Shown: positions 16,903-25,198 of the stretch, piece after piece
How the letters are laid out: each line of letters opens with the position of its first letter
How positions within the stretch are numbered: position 1 is the stretch's first letter
NCBI GenBank assembly: GCA_964519955.1
Contig: CAZFLM010000062.1
Coordinates: forward strand, 1 to 40,922
Length of the DNA stretch: 40,922 nucleotides
DNA from: CAZFLM01 sp964519955
GTDB lineage: Bacteria; Armatimonadota; Chthonomonadetes; Chthonomonadales; CAJBBX01
Direction: 5' to 3'
Position numbers and translations under genes: made by a program
The notes under the pieces: model-generated
The model's input: the letters and a program-made list of their open reading frames with translations, nothing else
Told to the model about the DNA's origin: nothing
Databases searched by the model: none

Positions 16903-19900
16903 TCAGCGGACCTCGCCGAAGTGCACGAACTTTGGACAGACAGGCAGCCGGGGAATCGGCGGCAGCACGCGGCCGTAGTCGTCCACGCGGAACGCCGAGC
17001 CGGACGACGTGTAGCCCGAGAACGGCATGTGGAAGGCCGGCTCGTAGATGTATCGGAGGCCGCGGGTGATCCCGAGACTACCGTAGTAGCCCTTCTCCGC
17101 TTCCGAGCGGTAGTCCGCCGGCGTGTTGCCGATATCCCCGATGTGGAGATGCTCGCGCGGGATCCTGATCGGGTTCGTAGAGCTGTCAGTCATCCCCGTC
17201 GAGCCGTAGTTCTCCGGGATCCATCCCCAGAGCTGCATCCACGCGGCTTGGTCGCCCTCGGGCGCAGTCCGGTTCTCCGCGATCGCGCCAACGACCGTGA
17301 TCCGCACATCGATGGGCTCGTTGTAGAACGGGTACATGTCGTACACGTCCGCTTGCCACGCCAGCGAGCCGCCAACGTCCGGCCGCAGATGCTTGCTGCG
17401 AATCCGGTCCCGGTCGTCGTACGGCACCTCGTTCATCGGCCTGCCCGGGATAACGAAAAACGAACCGTTCTGCGCGTAGATCAGCGCCTCGATCCGAACA
17501 TCGTTCGGCACCACCGCCGCGCGCGACAGCTTGAAGCCCGAGCTGCCGGTAGGCGCCGAGCTGTACGGATCGTTCGCAAAACGCAGAGTGTTGTGCAGCC
17601 CCAGCGGCCACGCGTTCGGAAGACCGGTGAACGAGTAGTCCGCGCCGGAGATTGCATGCCCGCTTGCAGGCGGCATCGTGCACAGCGTGAACGCGCGCTG
17701 CTCGTACAGCGACGTACTCGCGGTCGGCGCGCCCGGGTGCGGCAGCGGGTAGACCGTCGGCGCATCGGACAGGATGTTGAACGGATAGAACATCGTTGCG
17801 GGCGCGACGGGCGGCAGCGCCTCGTTCACGGCCAGGTTCCAGTAGGTGTAGCTCCCCGCATTGACCCCGCTGCGCAGCAGCAGGTAGCTCGACACGTTGC
17901 CGCCGTCCATCGACGTGTACTGCGTCGGGTCCGCACCGAACAACCACTGCAGCGACATGCTGTTGCCCGACTCCAGCGGGAAGAATGGCACGCCATCCTC
18001 GCTGTCCGCGGCCGGCGACCTCTGGTCCGCCGGTCCAACGAACATCGTGGTGTTGACCACGACGTTCTCCTGCGCCATCAGCGCGAGCATCGTGTCCGGC
18101 CCGCTCGGCTCACGGACCAAACTGCCCTCGATGTAGATGTTCCGGCCCGAAACCATCGTGATCGCGGGAGGGTTCGTCGCAGCCCGCAGCTGGTTCTCCG
18201 TCATGCCGCTGTTGTCGTCAGGGTCGCGCCGCACGTCGGTTCGCGTCGAGTCGTTCAGGATCGCAGCCTTCGACGGCAGCAGGCCGCGCGTCCGGATGTT
18301 GCCCGCAGCGTAGATCACGCCGTTGAACGGGGGCAGGAACCGATCGATGCGCTGCTCGACGGTCCCGCTGCCCGCCGGAAGCACGTTCGTGTCGTCTTGC
18401 CTCCTGCGCAGGTACCTCCGGAACAGCGGGTTGTCCAGCTTCAGCACGGGCCGCTGCCCCGCAGGCTTATAGATGAAGAAGCTGTACACAAGCTCGTTCG
18501 TCACCTGCTCGCCCAGCGGATCGCTGAAGGCGCTGCCATCAGGGCGGGTCAGTTTGAACCCGGGCTTCACTGCGGCCTGCCCCGATTCGGGGTCGTTGAC
18601 CACGAAGTACCCGAACTCAACCAGCACGCCGTCCGGGACGTAGAACGGGCCATTCCACGGGCCGCGCGCACCAGGAGACAACCACTCCTGCCGCAGGGCC
18701 TCGTTCCATGCGTTGCTGGGAGTCCCGGAGCGGCGCTCGTTCGCCAGCAGCGGAACATACACCCCCGCCCCGTAGCCGCTTCCGCCCGTGTTGAAGGTCG
18801 GAGCATTCCTCGGCAGCGCCACGCCGGAGTCGCGGCTCATCCGCAGGTACCGCGCGACGCCCGTCGCAGGATCCACTCGGTCGATGGCCGGCGGGTCCAG
18901 CCGCTTCGCGCGCCGCGGGTACCCGTTCGTGTCGAACAGCGTGTTGATACTCGAGTCCATCAGAAGCTGGCCGAACGTGTTGAAGTTGGTGGCGGAACTC
19001 GGCAGGATCTGCGGCAGATCGCGCACTGGATCGGCGTTGGCTGCGTACAGCGCAATGTTGTTGAACCGAGCACTGCGCGGCGACGGATCCGCCGGATCGG
19101 AGCTGGTGCTGCCGCTCTCGACGCGAATGGTCCCCGCCACGTTGACGCTCTCGCCCCGGTCCGGGTTGAGCCCGAGGACCACGTTGTGCATCAGCTTCAG
19201 GTTGCAGTTGATCTGCATCGGAGCGCCCGGAGCGTCCACGCCCGACAGCGAGACCCCATCGGGAGTGCGCACCGGCAGGAGCCCCAACTGCATCCACAGC
19301 GGCAGGGCCGTTGCGGTGGATGCCGGGTTGGGGATGCTGATGGGCGGTACGCCAATCAGAGCCTCCGCCTCGGAGTCCTCGTTGATATTCGTGACGTAGC
19401 GTAGGTAGTCCGTGAGGCCGATCGCCATCTTCGCGATGACCACGCGCCGCAGCCGCGGCGCGGGCACGTTCAGGAACGTGGTCGGGTCCGACTCGTCGAT
19501 CTGCCCCACACGCCCCACGGACTCGATCAGGATCGTCGGGTCCTTCTCAGGGTCCAGGGTTGAGGTGTTCTGGTATCCCGGGAAGTTCGCGCGCACCAGC
19601 GGCGGATCGGCGCCATTCGGCACGGGCACCTTGTACGACACGCGAATCAGCGCGCGCCCGGACGGCAGCGAGATGCGGCTGAACCCGCGGTCCAGCCACG
19701 GCCGGTCCGGGTCCTGCGCGTTCGCGCACGGCGTCGGAGCAGGCCGCCAGTCGGCCCCGTCCAGGCTGTTCAGGAGCTGCTCGCCCGCGTAGTTCGCGCC
19801 GGCCTCCGCAAGCTGGGCGGCCGACAGTGTATCGGCGGCCCTGCCCTGGCTGATCATGTTGTGGGCCACGATCCCCACGAACACGCCGCCCAGAAACAGG

Positions 19901-20019
19901 AGGACGAAGAGCACGATGACGGCGACGATCAGCGACTGGCCGCGCGAGCGCGAACGCCCCGGGCGCCCGAACGCCCGTCCGTCGACAAGTCCTGTTCCCG
20001 TAGTGAGATGCTCGGTCAT
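16903..20019 (-). CDS. Oversized PilX-like pseudopilin (1038 aa)
   Basis: The ATG at 20019 (MTEHLTTG) follows AGGGGG 10 nt upstream; a TTG at 20043 overlapping the previous stop is less likely. After a 27-residue basic leader comes RSRG then QSLIVAVIVLFVLLFLGGV, one membrane helix with no Glu at position 5. Next is MISQGRAADTLSAAQLAEAGANYA. The missing Glu5 and the AQLAEAGANYA segment are typical of PilX/GspK-like minor pseudopilins. PilX proteins are usually under 250 aa, whereas this one carries about 980 extracytoplasmic residues. A stretch near 590-700 (GVIYAAGNIRTRG, TMVSGRNIYIEGSLV) reads like the repeated strand pattern of a beta-helix. It lies 20 nt downstream of the PilW-like gene. 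PilX-type proteins prime pilus assembly and carry PilY1 to the tip; that role is inferred here. Confidence 0.75.
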   Translation of the reverse strand: MTEHLTTGTGLVDGRAFGRPGRSRSRGQSLIVAVIVLFVLLFLGGVFVGIVAHNMISQGRAADTLSAAQLAEAGANYAGEQLLNSLDGADWRPAPTPCANAQDPDRPWLDRGFSRISLPSGRALIRVSYKVPVPNGADPPLVRANFPGYQNTSTLDPEKDPTILIESVGRVGQIDESDPTTFLNVPAPRLRRVVIAKMAIGLTDYLRYVTNINEDSEAEALIGVPPISIPNPASTATALPLWMQLGLLPVRTPDGVSLSGVDAPGAPMQINCNLKLMHNVVLGLNPDRGESVNVAGTIRVESGSTSSDPADPSPRSARFNNIALYAANADPVRDLPQILPSSATNFNTFGQLLMDSSINTLFDTNGYPRRAKRLDPPAIDRVDPATGVARYLRMSRDSGVALPRNAPTFNTGGSGYGAGVYVPLLANERRSGTPSNAWNEALRQEWLSPGARGPWNGPFYVPDGVLVEFGYFVVNDPESGQAAVKPGFKLTRPDGSAFSDPLGEQVTNELVYSFFIYKPAGQRPVLKLDNPLFRRYLRRRQDDTNVLPAGSGTVEQRIDRFLPPFNGVIYAAGNIRTRGLLPSKAAILNDSTRTDVRRDPDDNSGMTENQLRAATNPPAITMVSGRNIYIEGSLVREPSGPDTMLALMAQENVVVNTTMFVGPADQRSPAADSEDGVPFFPLESGNSMSLQWLFGADPTQYTSMDGGNVSSYLLLRSGVNAGSYTYWNLAVNEALPPVAPATMFYPFNILSDAPTVYPLPHPGAPTASTSLYEQRAFTLCTMPPASGHAISGADYSFTGLPNAWPLGLHNTLRFANDPYSSAPTGSSGFKLSRAAVVPNDVRIEALIYAQNGSFFVIPGRPMNEVPYDDRDRIRSKHLRPDVGGSLAWQADVYDMYPFYNEPIDVRITVVGAIAENRTAPEGDQAAWMQLWGWIPENYGSTGMTDSSTNPIRIPREHLHIGDIGNTPADYRSEAEKGYYGSLGITRGLRYIYEPAFHMPFSGYTSSGSAFRVDDYGRVLPPIPRLPVCPKFVHFGEVR

Positions 20020-20039
20020 GCCTATCAAGCCCCCTGCGA

Positions 20040-22064
20040 TCAACGCTGGGTGTTCCGGATGCGGAACTTCTGGGTCAGAGTGACCTGCTGCGGTTGGCCG
20101 GAGTTGAGGTCATAGAGCCGGACGCCAAGCGCGGTGGACATCAGTTCCCGCGTGATGTAGTCCGCTCGAACGGTCGCGTAGTGCAGCGCGTTGCTCGAGT
20201 CGAAGTAGGTGTTGTTCTGCACCTGGTACGTCACCGTGATCGGAGCCGCCGGGTGGCTCTCTCCGTCCGAGTCCCGCCACGATGTGGGCATGTCCGTCGT
20301 GTCGAACAGGATCGTGCCCAACTCCGCCTTCGGCTCCGGGCTAGAGCCCGAGTTCTTCCGCGGCTGGTAGTTCACCCAGCACGTGTTCGGCCCCGGCGTC
20401 TCGGTGGCGTCAGTGCGCGACAGCACCGTGTACGTCACCTTCAGGCCCTGGTGCGGCCCGGGCCTCTGGTCGGGACCGGTGACGATCAAGGAGCCCGGCA
20501 CGATCACCACATTCCGCCGCTGTGCGCCGCTGCTGTCGTAGTTCCACAGCTTGAACAGGCGCGCGTCGTCTCCGTTCGGCAGCTTCAGCAGGCTCAGATA
20601 GTGCAGCGCCTGGACGTCGTCGGTCTTCTGGCTGTTCACGAACGCCGGATCGTATTCCAGCGGGGCGACGTCCCCAGGGTTCGTCACCGGCGCGCCGGTG
20701 GAGTCGTGCCAGTCCGCCAGGTCCGACACCGCGAAGTCCAGCGTGCCGTCCTGCGAGTTGAACGTGAACAGCAACTGCGGCACCGAGTCGTTCAACTGGC
20801 TCAGGTCGACCCGAGGAATGCCCTGACCAGGCACCGAGGCCGCGTAGCTCGAGTTCAGCAGCATCGGATTGAACCGGGTGTCCGTGGTGGACCCGCCGGA
20901 CACGTACTTCGCCGTGCCGGGCACCAGGCTTCCGCTGACCCACTCCAGAGGCGTGTACACCGTGTAGCGAGCACTGCCCGAGGCCAGGTCACCCGAATGC
21001 AGGTACAGGCGGACGCTCGTCTCCGGCCACGATCCGAACCGATGCGTGTACCGCGTCGGGAAGGCGGGATCGGTGTCGACCGCGCTGGTCCGCTTCACGC
21101 TCGGCGCGCCGGCGTCGTTGCCCACGTACGCCGGCTGGAACAGGACGAGCGAGCTGATCAGCATGTCGCCGGTGTCCGGGTCGTAGGCCGGCGCCTTGCT
21201 CGACTCGCGGATTACCATGGCCAGATCGGCCTTGTCCGTCGGGACGAGCGGCTTCGCGATGGCGCGCCAGTTCTCGGCGATGTTCACCGCGCCGTCGCCA
21301 TTCAGGTCCGTCCAGCCCGGCAATGCGCTGCTGCTGACGCCCGAGGGGGCCACCGCGGCGCTGTTGTCGTAGAAGAAGTTTGGATCCGAGACGATCGGCG
21401 CGCCGTTCGAGTCGACCCGGAACAGGCGAGTATCCACCACCCGCCGCCCGCCCACCGTGATCCACGGAGACACGCGGGCCATATACAGCACGAACGGGTT
21501 GTGCTGGTCGCGCGGGATGCTCACCTGCTCGAAGTGGTTGCCGTAGAGAACACTCGGGCGCCCACCGTACGTGCTGTCCGCCACCGTCGCGTTGTTGCGC
21601 AGCCCCACCCAGAAGCGAGTGCGGATCTCCGACGGCCGCAGCGGCACAAGCAGCGGCCCGCGATCCACCGGCGCCATCGTCGTCGGGTCCAGCGTCGCGG
21701 CAGGGTCGAGATCGGACTCACGCGCCGGGAGCTGCACATCCAGCATCGTGTAGGGAACGAGCACAGGCTGCGGATTGCCGGACGGACCGGGCACCCAGAA
21801 CACGGTGCTGTTGAGCTGCCCCTTCGTGTCCACGTACGTCTGGACCAGGTAGCAGTCAGCAATCTCGCGCTGGATGAGTTCCATCGCCTGGCGCACGGTC
21901 TCCTGAGCCTGCGCTTGCACCCTCGCTCGGTTCGTCAGGTTGAACCCCTGCACGAGCGGGCCGAAGATCAAGCCCAGCAGAATCGCCGTGATCGCCATCA
22001 CTACCAGCAGCTCGATTAGCGTGAAGGCGCCACGGCTGCGGTCTAGTATCGGATTCGATCGCAT
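20040..22064 (-). CDS. PilW/PilJ-like pseudopilin with EF-hand-type loop (674 aa)
   Basis: I chose the ATG at 22064 because it gives a short basic leader (MRSNPILDRSRGA) before FTLIELLVVMAITAILLGLI. With cleavage between Ala13 and Phe14, Glu falls at position 5 as required for pseudopilin assembly. The helix continues into FNLTNRARVQAQAQETVRQ, the usual PilW-type amphipathic N-terminus. The body is beta-rich and includes DLNGDGAVNIAE near residue 275, a textbook 12-residue EF-hand/dockerin calcium loop. A TILFDTTD...PITVTYQV element near the C-terminus recurs in neighbouring proteins. The family is normally about 200-350 aa. The RBS is weak (TTGGGAACG). It is the third of four consecutive pseudopilin genes. 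Confidence 0.8.
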   Translation of the reverse strand: MRSNPILDRSRGAFTLIELLVVMAITAILLGLIFGPLVQGFNLTNRARVQAQAQETVRQAMELIQREIADCYLVQTYVDTKGQLNSTVFWVPGPSGNPQPVLVPYTMLDVQLPARESDLDPAATLDPTTMAPVDRGPLLVPLRPSEIRTRFWVGLRNNATVADSTYGGRPSVLYGNHFEQVSIPRDQHNPFVLYMARVSPWITVGGRRVVDTRLFRVDSNGAPIVSDPNFFYDNSAAVAPSGVSSSALPGWTDLNGDGAVNIAENWRAIAKPLVPTDKADLAMVIRESSKAPAYDPDTGDMLISSLVLFQPAYVGNDAGAPSVKRTSAVDTDPAFPTRYTHRFGSWPETSVRLYLHSGDLASGSARYTVYTPLEWVSGSLVPGTAKYVSGGSTTDTRFNPMLLNSSYAASVPGQGIPRVDLSQLNDSVPQLLFTFNSQDGTLDFAVSDLADWHDSTGAPVTNPGDVAPLEYDPAFVNSQKTDDVQALHYLSLLKLPNGDDARLFKLWNYDSSGAQRRNVVIVPGSLIVTGPDQRPGPHQGLKVTYTVLSRTDATETPGPNTCWVNYQPRKNSGSSPEPKAELGTILFDTTDMPTSWRDSDGESHPAAPITVTYQVQNNTYFDSSNALHYATVRADYITRELMSTALGVRLYDLNSGQPQQVTLTQKFRIRNTQR

Positions 22065-22186
22065 GATGGTTGCGTTCCCAACATCTCGGCCGCGGAACGT
22101 CGCGCGACCGCGGATGAGCCGTACAATCCGCTCGACAACGAACAGACGCCGCACAACGGCTCCAACACTGCCAGCACCCGGATGCC

Positions 22187-24082
22187 CTACTCCGCCTTCC
22201 GGGTCAGCATAGTATCGAGATCGAACTTGCGGTACCGCGCCCGCACGACGTTGCCGTTGACCGTCTGCGTCACCCGGCTGCCGCTATCGTGAACGACGCG
22301 CGCCTTGAATGAAATGCCCTCGACACCCGACACCGTCGCCAACGCAGCACCCGAAGCCCAACCCACTGCATCCGAGTGACGGTCGCGAAGGTCGATCCAC
22401 GTCAACGGCCGGCCCGATGCGGTCTCGAAGTTGTCGCCAGCAGCGATCAACTCGGCCTTCGTGCGCACCCGGTACGTCTCATTTGAAGCCCGCTGCGGCG
22501 TCGATGTTCCGGCCACCCTGTACCACAGCTCACGGATGCTGAACGTCTTGCCCGCCTCGCTCAGCGCCATGTAGATCACCGGATGCGGATCGGGATCCCC
22601 GCTGTACCGGTAGTGCGTCCCCAGCGTGTACGTACCGAACGGCGGCGGGAAGGCATAGGTGCGCGTCATGTGCGCCACGGCCTTCTGGATCTGAACGCCC
22701 CAGCCGCCGTGCGCCTTATACATGATCCGGAACGATCCCGACGCGTGGTTGTCGCCGAACGTCGGATCGAACGTGACGGTGCCCTCGTTGTAGTCCACCG
22801 TGTAGTTGTCCGGCGTCACCACAGACCCGTTGGACAGGTCGCAGACCATGACGTCCGCCGACGCGCCGCCCGGGAACATGCCCGTGTACTGCGACTGGTC
22901 GTCCAGGATGTCGCCCACCTTCTCGACGTTGCCCAGGCCCAACTGGAACCGATAGGGGGCTGCGCCTGGCATCGGGCGGTCTTCCCGAAGGATGCGCCAA
23001 TCCAGAACGTCGTAGTCGATCCGGGCCGTCAGCGGCTGCGCCCCGCCCGACGTGGCCTCGGTGTAGTCGCGACCCCGCGGATTGAACACCAGGATGCCAA
23101 GGTTGGCCACGCCGGACGGCGCATTGGCATCCTGGAAGACCCGGAACTGATACGGGTCGCTCGACCAACTGATGCTGTCCGCCGCCGTGACGACGGGGAG
23201 CTGGCGGAACTGGCGAGACACCTCTTCGCTGCCATGCACCAGGTAGAGGGGCACACTGCTTCCATCCGCCTTGAAGCGAACCATCGATATCGGATCGCCG
23301 GCGTACGACGCCGGCAGCACGCGCTTGGTCGCGTCGTTTGGATCGACGTCGTAGCCCGTGTCCCGCGCATCCGGGAAGTCCACAACGTCGGACTTGATCG
23401 TCCAGTTGTCTTCCTGGTCGTAGTAGCTGTACTTGATCCGGAAGCGCCGCACGTAGACGACGGTGCCGAACGCTATCCGCGCCTGCTCGGGCTGCCCCTC
23501 GATGCCGCCGTAGTCGATCGCGTACTGGTTCGGGCCCGACACGAATGGCCCGTCAGCATTGCTGACAAGATCCTGCTCGCGCCGAACCATCCCCGCACCG
23601 TACACCGTGACCCCATCGAACGTATCGCCCACTCGCGGCGCATAGATCGGGCCGCTGGCCAGCATGTAGATGGAACCGCTGCCGAACACGGTCGGCATCC
23701 CAACCGGAATGCGCACCGTCTCGCCCAGGATACGCCGGATGCGGTTGATGTTGGACAGGTAATACGCAGGCAGGTCGGCCGGCGCCTGGGTCGCGTCGGT
23801 CAGATCGTCCGGCTCGATATCGTTCCCGATGACCAGCGTTCCGGAGGCCGGATCGTAGGCGATGCCCACGATCGCGTCGCACAGGTTCGCTCGCAGCGTC
23901 GTCTGGCGATCCAGCTCAGCCTTGGCGAGCCGCGTTGCGGTCGTGTTCTCCCCCGTCCGCCGGTTGATCAGAAAGCCGCCGGGGAAGAGCCGCACCACCG
24001 AGAAGATACCAACCAGCAGAATGACGATGACAACGAGCACTTCCACCAGCGATATGCCCAGTTGTCTCGATCGCACGCTCAT
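22187..24082 (-). CDS. PilV-like pseudopilin, enlarged (631 aa)
   Basis: The ATG at 24082 gives the leader MSVRSRQLG followed by ISLVEVLVVIVILLVGIFSVVRLF. This is a canonical Gly/Ile processing site with Glu at position 5 and the PilV-type motif SLVEVLV. It then continues with NRRTGENTTATRLAKAELDRQ. The remaining 560 or so residues are beta-rich and not recognisable to me, except for YTVDYNEGTVTF...FRIMYKA near residue 430, a strand module also present in the giant secreted protein. PilV-like proteins usually have 130-200 aa. The RBS GCGGGA is modest. The gene sits 63 nt after the FTLIELL pseudopilin and 122 nt before the PilW-like gene. Likely role: a minor pilin of the tip complex. Confidence 0.8.
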   Translation of the reverse strand: MSVRSRQLGISLVEVLVVIVILLVGIFSVVRLFPGGFLINRRTGENTTATRLAKAELDRQTTLRANLCDAIVGIAYDPASGTLVIGNDIEPDDLTDATQAPADLPAYYLSNINRIRRILGETVRIPVGMPTVFGSGSIYMLASGPIYAPRVGDTFDGVTVYGAGMVRREQDLVSNADGPFVSGPNQYAIDYGGIEGQPEQARIAFGTVVYVRRFRIKYSYYDQEDNWTIKSDVVDFPDARDTGYDVDPNDATKRVLPASYAGDPISMVRFKADGSSVPLYLVHGSEEVSRQFRQLPVVTAADSISWSSDPYQFRVFQDANAPSGVANLGILVFNPRGRDYTEATSGGAQPLTARIDYDVLDWRILREDRPMPGAAPYRFQLGLGNVEKVGDILDDQSQYTGMFPGGASADVMVCDLSNGSVVTPDNYTVDYNEGTVTFDPTFGDNHASGSFRIMYKAHGGWGVQIQKAVAHMTRTYAFPPPFGTYTLGTHYRYSGDPDPHPVIYMALSEAGKTFSIRELWYRVAGTSTPQRASNETYRVRTKAELIAAGDNFETASGRPLTWIDLRDRHSDAVGWASGAALATVSGVEGISFKARVVHDSGSRVTQTVNGNVVRARYRKFDLDTMLTRKAE

Positions 24083-24145
24083 GACATTGTCCCGCAACGC
24101 TCGTTCGCGAAGTACACAGGAGCGCCGCCGCCGTCCGTCCTACCC

Positions 24146-25021
24146 CTACTGATTGAAAACGTTCGGGCCCTTCTGCACCATCCGACGCGCGTCGATCTTC
24201 CTCGCCGTGCCCGCCAGCGAGATGGCGGTAACCATGCCGGTGCCCGCGCGCGCCGAATGCCAGTTGCAGTAGGTCAGCAGCGTCTTGTCGCTCGGTGGCT
24301 GCGCGTACTTCAGTTGCTCAGGCAGGTCGTTCAGCCCCTTCACGCCGGTCCAGTCCACGCTGTACACGCGATCGAAGATCTGGTTGCCCGCGCCATCCTT
24401 GACCGGGCGCCCATCCTCGTCGATCCGCGGTGAGACATCGTAAGTGTCCCAGACGTAGAAGTACTTAGGCTGCCCGGCGTACGGCCCAGAGGTGAAGCAG
24501 TCGATCGTGCCATACGAGTCGCTCGGGCACCCGGCCGAGGCCAACGCTCCGGCAATCCAGCTATAGGCGTTGCCGCTGCGGTCCGCCCAGCCCGAGGGAG
24601 CGCTCGCCGGGAAGTACGCCATCGTCACGGCGGAGGCCGTTGACGTGCCGACGTCGGGACAGCGGAATCCGTTGCTGTCCTTGATCATGTCGGGGTACAA
24701 AGTCCCCTCCATCCGCGTGAACGGGACGGGCGTCCCCTCACCCACGTAGGGCACCTGGATCACCTTGGTGCTGTCGTTGGGATCGACGATCTCGGTGGTG
24801 GCATAGCCCATCAGCGCCGGAGGATACTCGCCTTCGTCCTGCTTATAGACGCTGGCGGCCACCCAGACCTGGTGCATGTTGGACATGCAGTTGCTGCCTC
24901 GCGCCTGCTCCCGCACCGTCCCGGCGACCGGGAACAGAATGGCGACAAGTACAGCAATGATGGCGATCACCGTCAACAACTCGATGAGGGTGAAGGCTCG
25001 GCTTCTAGAGGCTTCTTGCAT
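24146..25021 (-). CDS. Type IV pseudopilin, diverged DUF1559-like (291 aa)
   Basis: The ATG at 25021 is preceded by GGAGGTTGGGTGAT and gives the leader MQEASRSRA followed by FTLIELLTVIAIIAVLVAIL, with Ala at -1 and Glu at +5. Upstream in-frame starts (to 25192) would bury the leader. After the helix, REQARGSNCMSNMHQVWVAASVYKQDEGEYPP matches the N-terminal pattern common in Armatimonadota and Planctomycetes pseudopilins. The usual C-terminal DG-H element is replaced by SLAGTARKIDARRM, so the protein is diverged. Four Cys beyond the helix (SNC, FRC, AGC, IDC) could form disulphides. It is the first structural subunit after pilD and may be the major or initiating pilin, but a separate pilA elsewhere is equally possible. 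Confidence 0.85.
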   Translation of the reverse strand: MQEASRSRAFTLIELLTVIAIIAVLVAILFPVAGTVREQARGSNCMSNMHQVWVAASVYKQDEGEYPPALMGYATTEIVDPNDSTKVIQVPYVGEGTPVPFTRMEGTLYPDMIKDSNGFRCPDVGTSTASAVTMAYFPASAPSGWADRSGNAYSWIAGALASAGCPSDSYGTIDCFTSGPYAGQPKYFYVWDTYDVSPRIDEDGRPVKDGAGNQIFDRVYSVDWTGVKGLNDLPEQLKYAQPPSDKTLLTYCNWHSARAGTGMVTAISLAGTARKIDARRMVQKGPNVFNQ

Positions 25022-25174
25022 TGGATCACCCAACCTCCGCGCGAACACGCGCGCAACGGGACAGCGCCGCATGGCACGCCGCCCCCCTCCCGTTCCGGAG
25101 GCCGACACTCGCCTTAACGCATGGTCTGACGAGCGCCCCCGGGCCATTGTTCCGCCCCGACGATCTGCGTCCCT

Positions 25175-25198
25175 CGCTCCTTGGCGACGCAAGGAGCG
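25175..25198 (-). other. 9-bp hairpin abutting the pilD stop codon
   Basis: CGCTCCTTG (25175-25183) and CAAGGAGCG (25190-25198) form a perfect stem over a 6-nt loop, beginning at the nucleotide after the pilD TAG. There is no U-tract. It marks the boundary between the motor/peptidase genes and the pseudopilin genes and could set their relative mRNA levels. Confidence 0.5.

Noticed and set aside
22091..22130. CCGCGG palindromes between the PilV- and PilW-like genes as a regulatory hairpin
   Set aside because: Only 6 bp, self-palindromic, and expected by chance at this GC content.
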